DNA of 64,000 bases. Source: Euonymus europaeus (Eukaryota > Streptophyta > Magnoliopsida > Celastrales > Celastraceae). How positions within the stretch are numbered: the stretch's first letter is position 1; each line of letters begins with the position of its first letter. The notes under the pieces were generated by a model. It worked only from the letters and a program-made list of their open reading frames with translations, had not been told where the DNA came from and ran no database searches. The position numbers and the translations under genes were made by a program. Positions 25,221-37,143 of this stretch are shown here, piece by piece. The DNA is taken from positions 12,465,001 through 12,529,000 of the forward strand of contig OY756966.1 of assembly GCA_963580455.1 (NCBI GenBank), read 5' to 3'.

Positions 25221-26705
25221 TGCTGGGTTTCAATGACTCATACACAGCGAAAATTAAAAATTTTCATTGAAACCCTCCAAAAGATCCATGTGAAAGGGCA
25301 TAAATCGGTGTTAAAGAGTTTACCTCTTGAAGCACAGAAATCAAACGATTGCTTTGATTTGATGGATTCGAATCAACCGGCACTACCCCAACGAACAGCG
25401 CTTGTATGGTAGCCACACGAACAAGACAAAGATCGCCCTTTTTCAAGTTCTGCTAGCAACTAGGGAGAAGGGTGCTCCAACTCGTTTTTCCCTCTCAACC
25501 CTCTATGTTGCGGCTGCCACTCAAAAAAAAAACATACACCAGGGTTATCAACCATAACCCTAGATATAGCAAGCCCAAGGAAAAATGAAAAGCCCACATC
25601 CCCTTAAAAGCCCACATTTTGGACACTTAACCATGTTCAATTAATCCAATTAATTGTACCGGTCATGGACCTTACATAAAGCCCTAAGCCCAAACGTAAT
25701 TGTTATTCTCTAGTAACATAATCTTTGACTTATTCTATGTGTGCGACCCTATAGGTTCTCATCACGTTGGCAGTGAAACTAAAATCATATTTTAGCATCA
25801 CAAACAATGAGAGGTATCTAGCAACACATCATTGTTACCCAAGTAACGAGAATGTCAATGATTCGACATAACCTTTATTCATGACCAATTTTACATGCAG
25901 TTCCTTTGTCCTAAATATCTTGATTAACATCGAGGCATGGAATGTGTCATCCTCGTATATGTTAATCTATGTGTTTCTTGATTCCGAGTAGACTATAAAA
26001 ACAAATGAAATCAATATCACATATTGATTCATTTGAGCACGGCCATGCATTTCTAAGTCTCACTCAATCAAGGGGCCCACGGATATCACTCCTGTTATAT
26101 AGAAGGGACAAATACCATATTGGTCACTCACATCCCTCTGCATGATTCGTGATACACCCAATCACTGACTTTATAGCCAACTCTTTTACAAGTGACGTTA
26201 GACAGTATCAAAGTGTATAACTCCTCATGTTGGGAACCATAGTGATTTCAGGTTAAAGGAAAACATATATCATTGTCACTATGAGAATAACTTATGACAT
26301 TCATATAACAATCCATGCAGTATTCTCATGTTGGGTCTATCCAGTACTTCCGTTCTCTAACAAGTACCCATGTATTGATTTGATATCTCATATCCATGAC
26401 TCGCAAGATTTAGTCATCAATAAACCTACATACTAGTCTCAACGTATTAATGTTATCCCATTTAACAATAATACTCGACTAGGGACGTTTAGGAATAGTT
26501 TTCTATATGCATCTATGATGATCTCACGTTCAAGTCACACACTTGAATTCCCATAGCATCGAACCAACTATTTTAGGGATATTTATCATAATAATTTATA
26601 TAGTGCAGATAAATAATTCATAATAAATTAAATACCTCAATATAACATAATAAATGTATGCTAATACAATCATCCCATGATTGGCTCCTAGAGCATACAC
26701 CAACA
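25221..26705 (-). mobile_element. Copia-type solo LTR, 1485 bp, nested in RT
   Basis: It is flanked by the perfect duplication GTGTC (25216-25220 and 26706-26710). On the minus strand it starts TGTTGGTGTATGC and ends TTTCAATGAAACCCAGCA-like; the TGTTGGTGTATG start is one I know from plant Ty1/copia LTRs, hence the strand call. It contains a TATATAAATTATTA box-like run near its forward 5' end. There is no internal domain, so it is a solo LTR. A truncated relative lies at 56387-56911. Confidence 0.85.
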
Positions 26706-28043
26706 GTGTCCCCATGGGGAGCACCGGTGTTGTTCGTCAAGAAGAAAGACAGGAGTTTGAAGATGTGTATTGATTATAGGCAGTTGAATAAGGTTATAGT
26801 GAGGAATAAGTATCCGTTACCTAGAATCAATGATTTGTTTGACCAATTGAGAGGTGCTAAGCATTTCTCTAAGATTGACTTGACGTCGGGTTATCATCAG
26901 TTGAGGATAAAGGATGAGGATATCCAGAAGATGGCGTTTACAACTCGTTATGGGCATTATGAGTTCCTTGTGATGCCGTTTGGGTTGACTAATGCCCCAG
27001 CGGTGTTCATGGACCTAATGCAAAGGGTTATTAGACCGTTTTTGGATAAGTTTGTGGTAGTGTTTATAGATGATATATTGATTTATTCTCCTACATAGGA
27101 ATAGCATGGGGAACACTTGAGGGTAGTGTTACAGATGTTGAGAGAGAATCAACTGTATGCTAAATTGAGTAAGTGTGAATTTTGGGCCACGGAAGTGAAG
27201 TTCCTAAGTCATGTCATCACTCAAGAAGGCATAGCGGTTGACTACTCCAAGGTTGAGTGGGTTTTGAAATGGGAGAGACTGAAGAATGTGACTGAGATCC
27301 GGAGTTTTCTAGGATTGGCGGGTTACTACCAGAGATTTATTGAGGATTTTTTTAGAGTTGCTTCACCGATGATGCAGCTTATGAAGAAGGGTACACCGTT
27401 TGTGTGGACAGACGAGTGTGAGGCCGCATTTGAGGAGTTGAAGAAGAGGTTGACAACACCTCCAGTGTTACTAGTTCCGGAAAGGAATGTAGGCTACCAG
27501 GTGTATTGCGATGCGTCGGGAGTCGGTTTAGGTTGTGTGTTGATGCAACGGGGCCGAGTGATAGAGTATGGTTCAAGGTTGCTCAAGGCACATGAGAGGA
27601 ATTATCCGGTGCATGATTTATAGTTAGCGACAGTGGTGTTTGCACTTAAGCAATGAAGGTATTATCTTTACGGAGAGAGATTTGAAGTGTTCTCGGATCA
27701 CAAGAGCCTCAAGTATCTATTCACCAAAAGAGAATTGAATTTGCGTCAAAGGAGGTGGATGGAATACTTGGAGGACTTCGACTTCAATTTGCAATACCAT
27801 CCCGATAAAGCAAGTGTAGACGTGGATGCGTTGACTAGGAAGCAGAAGATTGCTAGCCTATTCGTGCATGAGTGGGGAATTGTGGAGACAATTAATCATT
27901 TTGAGTTAGAGTTGAAGAGTCAAGAGGAAAAGATGTACTTGTGTTCTATGACTTCGAGACCTATGATGGTTCAAAAGGTTATAGATGCACAAAACGGAGA
28001 TCATACCTTCGATGTGATTGATGAGAGTCTTGGATGGGTTTGA
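26706..28043 (+). pseudogene. pol part 2: reverse transcriptase and RNase H
   Basis: RT resumes at [14 protein letters not shown]. The three-Asp catalytic set is present: [12 protein letters not shown] (Asp at 26877) and FIDD (27069-27074), with the fingers/palm motif CIDYRQLNK between. RNase H follows with [10 protein letters not shown] (Asp at 27510), [10 protein letters not shown] and [11 protein letters not shown] (Asp at 27696). In-frame stops: TAG 27096, TAG 27102, TAG 27621, TGA 27654 (where the family has Trp, LK-W-RYYLYG) and TGA 28041 (probably CGA). All pieces are in one frame, so only point mutations broke it. It copied element RNA into DNA in the particle. Confidence 0.92.
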
Positions 28044-29483
28044 GGGAATGATGGTGGAGTACGATATGTGGGAAGGTTAGTAGTTCCCGAAGATGATGAG
28101 TTGAGACAAGAGATTCTAAAAGAGGCACACCATTCTTGGTTTGCCATGCATCCTGGGGGTACGAAGATGTACGGAGATTTGAAGCAAAGTTTCTGGTGGA
28201 GGGGCATGAAGGCTGATGTAGCTAGATTTGTGACGAAGTGTCTAACTTGTCAACAAGTGAAGGCAGAGCATCAGAGACCAGCTGGATTGTTGCAACCCTT
28301 ACCGGTAGCACAATGGAAGTGGGAGAGGATCACAATGGACTTTGTGACGGCGTTGCCAATGACGCAGAGACGGCATGACACGGTTTGGTTGATAGTGGAC
28401 AGATTGACCAAGTCTGCACACTTCTTACCCATGAACAAAACGGATTTGTTGGAGACCTTGAGTACAATGTATGTCAAAGAGATTGTGAGACTTCACGGAA
28501 TTCCATTATCTATTGTGTCGGACCGAGACCCGCGGTTCACAGGTAGATTCTGGAGTACTTTACAGGAGGCATTGGGAACGAAGTTGGACTTCTCCACAGT
28601 TTATCATCCTCAGAGTGATGGGCAGAGTGAGAGAACCATACAAATTTTAGAAGATATGCTACGGGCATGTGTAGTTGACTTTGGAGGAAGTTGGGATTGG
28701 TACTTACATTTGGCAGAGTTTGTGTATAACAACTCTTTCCAGAGTAGTATCGGAATGGCACCTTACGAGGCACTCTACGGGAGGCCTTGTAGGTCGCCTT
28801 TGTGTTGGGCAGAGGTTGGTGAGAAAGTTGTCTCAGAACCGAAAATGGTCAAGGATGCTTATGAGAGAGTGGATGAGATCCGGAAGCAGTTGATCACCAC
28901 GAAGAGCCGACAAAAGTCTTATGCTGACCGGAGGAGGAGACCTTTGGAGTTCGCTGTAGGCGATAAGGTTTTCTTGAAGGTTAGTCCGAGACGGGGGATT
29001 CAGAGGTATAGCAAACATGGGAAGTTGGCACTGAGATTTATGAGGCCATTTGAGATTTTGGAGACGGCTGGACCGGTGGCGTACCATTTGGCACTTCCAC
29101 CGAAGCTTGAGAAGGTTCACAATGTATTCCATGTATCAATGCTTCGGAAATATGAGCCAGATCCGTCGCATGTGATAGATTGGACTATGCTAGAAGTTGA
29201 GGAAGATGGGAGTTACACTCTTCAACCGGTGAAGATTCTAGACCGACAGAAAAAAGTGACGAGACCGAGTGTGATTCCATTAGTAAAGGTGATGTGGATG
29301 TATCATGGAGTTGAAGAAGCAACTTGGGAGTTGGAATCCAGAATGAAGGAGAAATACCCAGAGTTGTTTGATGATTCAGGTATGTCAGTAGTTAAATTTC
29401 GAGACGAAATTTCATTAAGGGGGGAGGATGTGAAACCCCGACCCAAGAATTTAAGTTTGAGTCAAATTACGGATGATCCATGA
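28044..29483 (+). CDS. pol part 3: integrase with chromodomain, open frame
   Basis: One open frame of 471 codons, taking GTG at 28068 as the first shown residue. In the intact element it would be the C-terminal part of gag-pol and not a separate gene. HHCC zinc domain: H21, H28, C58, C61. The rve core has D91 (ITMDFV), D152 (SDRDPRF) and E188 (GQSERT), giving the D,35,E spacing, so the catalytic residues are intact. GPY-type residues follow, then a chromodomain-like end at residues ~402-434 (VKVMWMYHGVEEATWE), which in chromoviruses steers insertion to heterochromatin marks. The frame reads through the polypurine tract and 18 codons into the 3' LTR. Upstream stops mean it cannot be made from the full frame. 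Confidence 0.9.
   Translation, partial: GNDGGVRYVGRLVVPEDDELRQEILKEAHHSWFAMHPGGTKMYGDLKQSFWWRGMKADVARFVTKCLTCQQVKAEHQRPAGLLQPLPVAQWKWERITMDFVTALPMTQRRHDTVWLIVDRLTKSAHFLPMNKTDLLETLSTMYVKEIVRLHGIPLSIVSDRDPRFTGRFWSTLQEALGTKLDFSTVYHPQSDGQSERTIQILEDMLRACVVDFGGSWDWYLHLAEFVYNNSFQSSIGMAPYEALYGRPCRSPLCWAEVGEKVVSEPKMVKDAYERVDEIRKQLITTKSRQKSYADRRRRPLEFAVGDKVFLKVSPRRGIQRYSKHGKLALRFMRPFEILETAGPVAYHLALPPKLEKVHNVFHVSMLRKYEPDPSHVIDWTMLEVEEDGSYTLQPVKILDRQKKVTRPSVIPLVKVMWMYHGVEEATWELESRMKEKYPELFDDSGMSVVKFRDEISLRGEDVKPRPKNLSLSQITDDP
29417..29428 (+). promoter_or_regulatory. Polypurine tract
   Basis: AAGGGGGGAGGA sits directly before the 3' LTR start TGTGAAACC. It is the plus-strand primer for cDNA synthesis, and GACGAAATTTC just upstream is usual for this group. 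Confidence 0.93.
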
Positions 29484-31561
29484 GGTACGAAATCGAGGAA
29501 AAATAGTTTTGAGCTAGGTTCGGTAAATAGGCCATAACTTTTTGTATACATGTCCGTTTCAGGCCCATAATATATCAAATTGAAGCTTGGACCGAGACGG
29601 AAAATAAATTTGAGAAAAACTGGGTTACTAAAAAACACAAACCGTCTGGACACCCTAAACAGCCGTCCGGACGGTTTGTGCTGTAACGGAGGCAGACAAG
29701 TCTGAGGGAGAAAAACATAGTTCTGTGAACAGTAGACCGTCCTGACGGTTAAGCCTACATATGTAGGCACAGTATGGAGAGAACAGTGAAGCGTCCGGAC
29801 GGCCACTTAAGGTGTCCGGACGGTTGACTGGAAACCAGTTTTTGAGGAGGAGAGTTAGACATTTCTGGGCATTACCAACATTTGGGAGCCCGAGTAGAGA
29901 GAGAAAGAGAGAGAGAAGAAGAGAGAGAAGGAGCTTTTGGCTAGAGTTGAGCTTGGAAATTGTGGATTGGTGATTATTGAAGTGAGTTAGTGAAGATTCA
30001 AGCTTGATTCAAGAGTTTTGGTAAGTTTTCTCACTTTTGGTAAAAGTTAGGTTTTTGTAGATCTTGTTAGATTCCTTTGGAATTGGTTCCTATGGTTTAG
30101 ATATGTTGATCTAGGCTTGATTTTGTACATATATCTAGGTTTGTTGTGATTTTGGAGCAAGGGTTTGACTGGGCTAAGATTGGAGGCTTTTAGAAGGAAT
30201 TCTAGAGAGAGAAAGTAAGTTTCTCCTGATCGTTTGTTAAATTCATTATTGATATGATATATGGAGATGTTTGGATGATTAAGTGAGTACGACATTGTGT
30301 AAATTGTTTTAGGTTTGGTGAAACGAGGCTAAAAACCCTAATTGTGAGATTTTGGTGAGTTGCTCAACACGAGGTAGGGGATTTCCAACCATTCTTTCTA
30401 TCGTTTGTTCTCCATATTTAAAGAGCTTTTTGATTCGTCATTGGTCGTTTTATTTGTGTTTCCGCCTTAATTGCTTCTAAGGGGAAACGAACCCTAATTG
30501 ATTATTGATGTTGCATGACCCCATTGTGAGTGTCCCATCACCTATGGGCACGATGTGATTTTCCGTTCATGCATCATGGTAGTTATGTATATATATATGT
30601 AGGATGTTCATATATATACCTTTCTGCATGTCATGGCATGAGTGCATTAGAGTTGCATTGGGGAACCGGGTATGGACTCAGGGCTCCTTAGGTTTCTTGA
30701 AAGCTACTTGGAGGGATGACAAGGTGATGAGAGTTACCACCAAGTCATGTGAACTCCAAGTGGGTTAACACACTAGAGATACGGTTCATAAGGGACCTTG
30801 CCTGGAGTGGTGCGGGCGTGATAGGTGCAAGAGCTTTTGATGTTGGGGAGCTTGCTCCTATTCAATATGACATGGATAGCGTCCATGGTATCGATGATGT
30901 TTCCTCATTGAGGGGATTGCCCGGATTGATGTTCTATGTGATTGTTGAGTATACGTGCATGTCGTAGATTTCATATTGTTGCATTCCCTATTGTTTCGGA
31001 TTCGGCCTTTAAACGTTTATACTCTTAAGCCTACTGAGCTTCTTGCTCACTCTCTACTTTCTATTCCATTCCACATGAGATATTGGTATAGGTACCGGTG
31101 GAGCGGATCAGTGAGGGCGGGATGTGACATGGATGGTCCTGGGTAGGATGTGGGTGTTAGAGATGTACTCTAGCACATATTTTGTTTACGATGTAATGAT
31201 GTTGTTCATAATATTGTTATAACCAATTTGCACCAGAGGGTGTATGCATGATGTATGCTGAGAATTGATGTTTTGTTATACAGTATTATGAACTTGATGT
31301 TATGATTATTGCTATCAGTTTGTGCATGCTGGTAGTGGATGGCCTGAGGCCCCTAGGATCAGAATTGCATGTGTTTGAGGCCTGGCTAGGTTGCTAGTGT
31401 GATGGAATGATTGAGTTTATGATGTGCGTTTCTGATGCAGGCGGGGACTCTCCGATATACGGGGAGATACCGCCGGATTTTTCGGTCCGCCGGATGATCG
31501 CACTGGCTGCCTAGGACGGTGCCGGAGGGCGCCCATGGCGTGCCCTGATCGGGGCGTCACA
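29429..31561 (+). repeat. 3' LTR of the gypsy element, 2133 bp
   Basis: Starts TGTGAAACCCCGACCC and ends GGGGCGTCACA. It carries the GTCCGGACG palindrome or variants at ~29642, 29663, 29736, 29792 and 29812. It lacks ~20 bp and ~50 bp blocks that the 5' LTR has in the GGGAGCTTGCTCCTATT region, and holds the GTGTATGCATGATGTATGC block missing from the 5' LTR. Confidence 0.92.
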
Positions 31562-33120
31562 AAATTTACATGTATACGCTTCATAGATTGTTTCGTAGCC
31601 AAAAGACCAACTTCATTTTCCAAATGTGTAAAATCTTTAAAAGCTCCAGCATTGGGAGAGTTGAGTAATTTCAAACCATCAAAGTTGATAGGTGTCCTCT
31701 TTTTGTTGTTCCTTTATGTCAAAATTTACTAATATACGCTTCACAAATTGTTTTTTGGAAAAGACCAACTTTTGTTCACAAATGCTCAAAACCGTTAAAA
31801 GCTCCTCCATGTAGAGAATTGAAAAACTCCGAACCATCATTCTTGATAGATGTTCACTTTTTATTGTTACTTTATGTCCAAATTTACTCGTATATGCTTC
31901 ATCAATTGTTTCGTTGCCAAAAAAAACTTTCATTCATAAATGGACAAAACTGTTAAAATTTCCTCCAAAAAGAGAATTGAATAATTCCAAACCATCATTC
32001 TTGATAGGTACGCACTTTTTATTGTTGCTTTATGTTCAAATTTTATGGTATACATTTTGTAGATTGTTTCATTGCAAAAATACCAACTTTCATTCACAAA
32101 AGGACGAAACAATTAAAAGCTCTTCCATGGAGAGAATTGAATAAATCCAAACCAACATTCATGATAGCTGTGTACTTTTTTATTGTTGTTTTATTTCTAA
32201 ATTTACTAGAATACATTTCGTAGATTGTTTCGCTGTCAAAAGACCAACTTTCTTTCCCAAATGCGCAAAATCGTTAAAAGCTATTCCATAGAGAGAGTTA
32301 AGCAATTTCGAACGATAAAAGGTAATAGGTGTGCACCATTTATTGTTCATATATGTCCAAATTTACTGGTGTACACATTGTAGACTGTTTCCATACCAAA
32401 GACCAACTGTCGTTCACAAATCTGCAAAATCTTTAAAAGTTCCTCCATGGAGAGAGTTGCCCAATTCTGAACTAAAAAAGTTGATAGACGTACACTTTTC
32501 TTTGTTGTTTTATGTACAAATTTACTAGTTTACGCTTTGTAGATTGTTTTGATTTCAAAAGACCAACTTTCATTCACAAATAGACAAAATCATTAAAAGC
32601 ATCTCTATGGAGTGAATTGATTAATTTCGAACTATGATTGTTGATAGATGTGCACTTTTTATTGTTGTTTTATGTCTAAATTTACTAGTATAGGCTTGGT
32701 AGATTGTTTCGTTGACGAAATATCAATTTTGGTTCACAAATGGACAAAACCGTTAAAAGCACCTCCATGGAGAGAATTGAGTAATTTCAAAAAATGAAAC
32801 TTGATAGGCGTATACTTTTTATTTTTTCTTTATGACCATATTTACTAGTATAAACATCATAGTGTTTCATTGCCGAAAGACCAACTTTCATTCATAAATG
32901 TGCAAAATCGTGAAAAGCTCTGCCATTGATAGAATTGAATAATTACAAACCATCGTTGTTGATAGGTGTGCACTTTTTATTGTTGTTTTATGTTCAAATT
33001 TAGTAGTATAAAGTTTCTTAGGTTGTTTCGTTGTCAAAAGACCAAGTTGCGTTCACAAATGAACAAAAATCTTTAAAAGCTCCTGCATGGAGAGAATTAT
33101 ATAATTCTGAACAATCATTC
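31562..33120 (+). repeat. ~160-bp satellite, part of the 12-monomer repeat
   Basis: About 10 monomers between the gypsy element and the next solo LTR. Monomer by monomer they match 37144-38400: both have GGGAGAGTTGAG or GGGAGTTGAG then TCAAAGTTG, then GAATTGAAAAA, then TCCTCCATAGAG-like, then AATAAATCCAAACCAAC-like and TTTCGCTGTCAAAAGACC. Confidence 0.93.
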
Positions 33121-35214
33121 TGTGAAACCCCGACCCAAAAATATTAAGTTCTAGTTAATTTGCGGTAGATAATAATAATAATTTGGAATAGATTCGAGAG
33201 GTTACGGACCCACCCGAGTTGCATAAGTCCATAAGGAAACATTTTGGAACTAGGTTCACTAAATGGGTCATAACTTTTAGCACAGATGTCCGTTTTGGGC
33301 CCATAATATATCAAATCGAAGCTAAGACCGAGACGGAGTTGGAAAAATTGGGGCCTTACGCCTAGGTGGTGTGCGCCTAGGCGTGTGAAAAAGTGAGCCC
33401 GGAAGAGCGCCCAAGGCAGCGTGTCTTGGTAAAATAGTTAGGCCAGAGTGCCTAGGCGCCCAGAGTAGCGCCTAGGCACAACCCGAGCTGTCAAAAGATG
33501 CTCCAGCAAGCCTTTAGAGGAATTTTTGGTTTGTTTTCAGTCCTAGAGTGAGAGAGAGCGACGATTTTAGAGAGAGAAAGAGTTTCTACATGGATTCAAC
33601 CTAATTCTTGAGGATTCATGATGATTGGAGTGCTATATTGAATATTCAACCTAGTTTGAAGATTTTGGTAAGTTTTTCCAAGTTTTGAAATTCTAAGTTT
33701 TCTTTAGATCTATCATGATTCGTTAAGAGTTAAGTTTTGAGGTTTATATATGTTGTTCTTAGGGTAATTTAAGGTTGTTTCATAGGTTTCAATCCTTGGT
33801 TTAGGTTGAGTTCGATTATTGGACAAATTTGGAGGAATTTGGGAATTATAGAGAGAGAAGGTTAGTCTCTCTTGGATTTTGTATTGGAATTGTTATTGTT
33901 ATGATAAATGTGTGTTATTAACATGTATATATGGATTGGAATGATGAATATGGTTAGGTTGGTGAAAGGGGGATTTAAACCCCAATTCTTGGAACTTGGA
34001 ATTGTGTGTTGTGCTCAACTTGAGGTAGGGGATTTCTTGACCCTTTTCTTTTCTTCAATATCGTTTTGAATCTTGTCATGCATCATTAGTAGTTATATAT
34101 ATATATATAGGTTGATATATATGTGTATTTGGCATGGCACGAGCATGAATGCATTAGAGCTTGCACGGGATGCTCGGGTATGAACTCGGGATACCATAGG
34201 TTACTTGAAAGTTACATGGGAGGATGGTTGCTTGTCAAAGCATGGGCACGGATCATATGACTCCATGTGAGGCAACACACTTAAGGTGTGGGTGTGACGG
34301 GGTTCAGACAACCGGGTAGAACCTTCGCGGGTGTAATGTGAATGATGATTGCGCTCTCATTCATGATGGTTCGGAACCATGTAGTGCATTTGAGGTTTGG
34401 TCAATCCATAGTTGAAGACTAGTGGATTGATGAATGTGTTTTACCCCGAAGGGAATACCCGGACTATTGGTTGTGTTATGTGACATTTGCATAGAAGAGA
34501 ACATATTGATGCATTATCTTTTCTTTAATAACCACCATGTTGCTTGTTTTACTCTTTACCCGTACTGAACTTCTAGCTCACCCTTTATTTTTCTTCCTCC
34601 CTACAGGTGAGACAGGTACTAGTGCCAGAGGTGCGGATCAGTAGAGACGACGTTGTGGCATGGATGGCTCTTGGAGAGGGTGTAGGTTTGGGATTAGAGT
34701 CTTAAACCTTTTTGTTGAAATATTTGTATGAAATGATTCCATGTGTGATATCTTGACTGCGTGACACCGTAAGGTATGGATTATGGACGGTTGGAAGGTT
34801 ATTCCATTGATGTGGGACTTCTGAACCAGGTGTGGACATTTAGTCCTGTTTATTGGTTGTGTGGAATCATTGTGATGTATGAATCATGAATTGAGTTTGT
34901 GCATGCTGCTAGATGGCCTGAGGCCATAGGTTGTGAATGTGCATGCTGTTAGAAGGCCTGAGGCCATAGGTTGTGAATTTACCTACTGTTAGATGGCCGG
35001 AGGCCTTGCTAGGTTGGGATGTGATTATATGATGTTATGCTGTGTTTAATCAGGTGGGCATTACCCGAATTATGGGGAGATGCTGCCGGATTTTTGTTGG
35101 AAGATTTAACTTAGTTAGACGAACTAGAGTTAAATCCTAATGTTGTGAATCACATTGATAACCTATGACGGTGCGCTGAGCACCAAGTAACGTTCCCGAA
35201 ATTGGGGCGTTACA
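33121..35214 (+). mobile_element. Solo LTR, family A (CCTAGG-type), 2094 bp
   Basis: Starts TGTGAAACCCCGACCC and ends GGGGCGTTACA. The perfect duplication CATTC flanks it (33116-33120 and 35215-35219). No internal domains. Where the gypsy LTRs at 21016 and 29429 have GTCCGGACG palindromes, this one has GCCTAGGC palindromes (33359-33485). It also has its own 40-bp tandem repeat at 34899-35001. Confidence 0.92.
34899..35001. repeat. 40-bp tandem repeat inside the solo LTR
   Basis: About 2.6 copies of a unit starting GTGCATGCTGYTAGATGGCC and containing TGAGGCCATAGG. Other family A LTRs have a single GTGCATGCTGGTAGTGGATGG here, so the amplification is local to this copy. Confidence 0.85.
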
Positions 35215-35589
35215 CATTCTCTATAGGTGTGCACCTTTTTATTGTTGATTTATGTTTAAATTTATTACTATACGCTTCATAGATTGTTTTGTTGCGAAAA
35301 GACTAACTTTTTTTCCCAAATGCATAAAATCTATGAAGGGTCCTTCATGTAGCAATTCTGAACCATCAAACATGGTAGATGTACTCTTTTTACTGTTGTT
35401 TTGTATCCAAATTTACTAGTATACACTTCATAGATTGTTTTGTTGCCAAAATACCATTTTTCATTCACAAATGGACAAAACCGTTAAAGAGATCATTTAT
35501 GGAGAAAATTGAATGATTCTGAACAATCATTCTTCATAGATGTGCACTATTTATTGTTGCTTGGTGTCCAAATTTACATGTATACGCTT
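35215..35589 (+). repeat. ~160-bp satellite, short block
   Basis: Two and a third monomers between two LTR insertions. They continue the array of 31562-33120 and match 20640-21015. The preserved order across three insertions shows one continuous array before the LTRs arrived. Confidence 0.93.
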
Positions 35590-37143
35590 TGTCGCAACCG
35601 GTTTTGCGAGAGGAATTTTAAAATAAGAGTCGCCACCAATTGTAATAGGTGCAATTGGTCACCAATAAAATTAATTTGGTCTGCGAAAATCCAGAGAAAA
35701 TGGGTAAGTGAGTTTTTACGTATGGGGAAGGTGTGAGGCACCCCACAACGTCTGTTTTAAAAACAGTTGCCAATTTAACTTTTATTATCCCATTAAATGA
35801 TTTTTTAAGACAAAACTAATTACAGCATAAATCATATATAGAGTAAAATAATTATACAAAAATATATTGAAATAGAATAAAAATAAGTTTGATAAAAACT
35901 ATGTTAAAATTGAATAAAATAATTTTAGGAAACATAAAAATTATATTGAAAGTCTAATGTTGAGGTTCACAGAATTTTTTCATCCAATGGTCCAATTTCT
36001 TAGAATCACTCTCACCTCAAGAATTTTTTCGAGGGTGTATCCAATGCATTCCCCGAATCAATTCCATCGTAGGTAAAGACTTTCGATATAATTTTTATAT
36101 ACCACAAAAATATACAATATAAATTTTGGAAAAGCATAAAATATAAAAATAAAAATAAGAATAAAAATAAAACGAAAAATAAAAATAAAACCAAAATTAA
36201 ATAAATAAATTTGAAATAAAAACAAAAATAAAACGAAAATAAAAATAAAAGATAAAATAAAAATAAAAATAAAAATAAAAATAAAAAATCAAATAAAAAT
36301 AGAATAAATAAAAATAAAAATAAAACAAAAATAAAATAAAAATAAGAAATGAAAAATAAAAATAAAAATAAAATTGAAATAGAAATAAAAATAAAAGATA
36401 AAAATAGAAATGATAATAAAAATAGAAACAAAATTGAAATAAAAATAAAAATAAAACGAAAATAAAATTAAAAGATAAAATAAAAATAAAAATGTTGGGA
36501 ACCGAGTTTTGTGGACTATACGATATTGAATTATCGCAAATCCCGACTCAAATGTACTAACACTTAGAATCACATAATTAACACGTAAATCAAATAACAC
36601 CGTTAAATTAATCACATAATTCACATATAACCACATTTCAAATAACATATTAACAAGTTTGGAAAAAACCATAAAAATGATGAATGACATGGATGGGATC
36701 TCGGTTCCCGCTTTTATTTAGGTAATTTATCATTTCAACCATACTATTAAATTAGTATGATTGAAAATAATGATTTATTACCGTGGGTCGATTATCGTAT
36801 CGAAGGCTCCGCACTTCATTAAAAGAAATCGTGGGCCGGGCTTGTAACATCTTAGGTTTAGGGCTTTGGGCTGGGCCGGGCTATGTTTTAAAGTTTTGGG
36901 TCTTGATTGGGTTATATGTGACAAACGGGCCTGCTTATTTGGATAAACCCTTGGGTTTTTATAATGGGCTAGGAAATTTAAATATTTGGCCTTATAGGGT
37001 CAACACATGAGTCTTTAAATTGGTTTATTGAATTTCATTTTAATTTTGGTCCAAGGTTAATTCAGCCTATATTTCAAGCATTATTATTATCTGCATTTTT
37101 GGATTTTTCTTAGATAATTTTGAGCCAAAATTGGGGTACAACA
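35590..37143 (-). mobile_element. Solo LTR, family B, inverted, 1554 bp
   Basis: On the plus strand it starts TGTCGCAACCGG and ends GGGGTACAACA, flanked by the perfect duplication CGCTT (35585-35589 and 37144-37148). The first ~450 bp are the reverse complement of the end of the LTR at 16758-18759 (TTGCGAGAGG, GAGTCGCCACCAATTG, GGCACCCCACAACGTCTG). It lacks that copy's 180-bp repeats and instead holds a long A-rich tract. Confidence 0.85.
36136..36492. repeat. A-rich low-complexity tract (AAAAAT/AAATAA)n
   Basis: About 360 bp made almost only of A and T on this strand, as imperfect AAAAAT and AAATAA units with scattered C and G. The Phe/Leu/Ile-rich open frames on the other strand (36012-36690) are artefacts of this tract. 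Confidence 0.95.

Larger units (their letters stand above)
21016..31561 (+). mobile_element. Ty3/gypsy chromovirus (Tekay/Del-like), full length but defective
   Basis: It runs TG to CA with the perfect duplication AAATT at 21011-21015 and 31562-31566. Order: 5' LTR, tRNA-Met-type primer site, gag, protease, RT, RNase H, integrase, chromodomain, polypurine tract, 3' LTR. This order with a C-terminal chromodomain defines plant chromoviruses; the KVMWMYHGVEEATWE motif is what I expect of the Tekay/Del group. From gag (23677) to the end of pol the reading frame is continuous once the copia LTR and its duplication (1490 bp at 25221-26710) are removed. Nine in-frame stops interrupt it. The two LTRs differ at about 2 percent of bases in a 370-bp stretch I compared, plus several indels. 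Confidence 0.93.

Noticed and set aside
36012..36690. Two Phe/Leu/Ile-rich minus-strand open frames that look like membrane proteins
   Set aside because: They are translations of the A-rich tract in LTR B. Composition alone produces the hydrophobic pattern.
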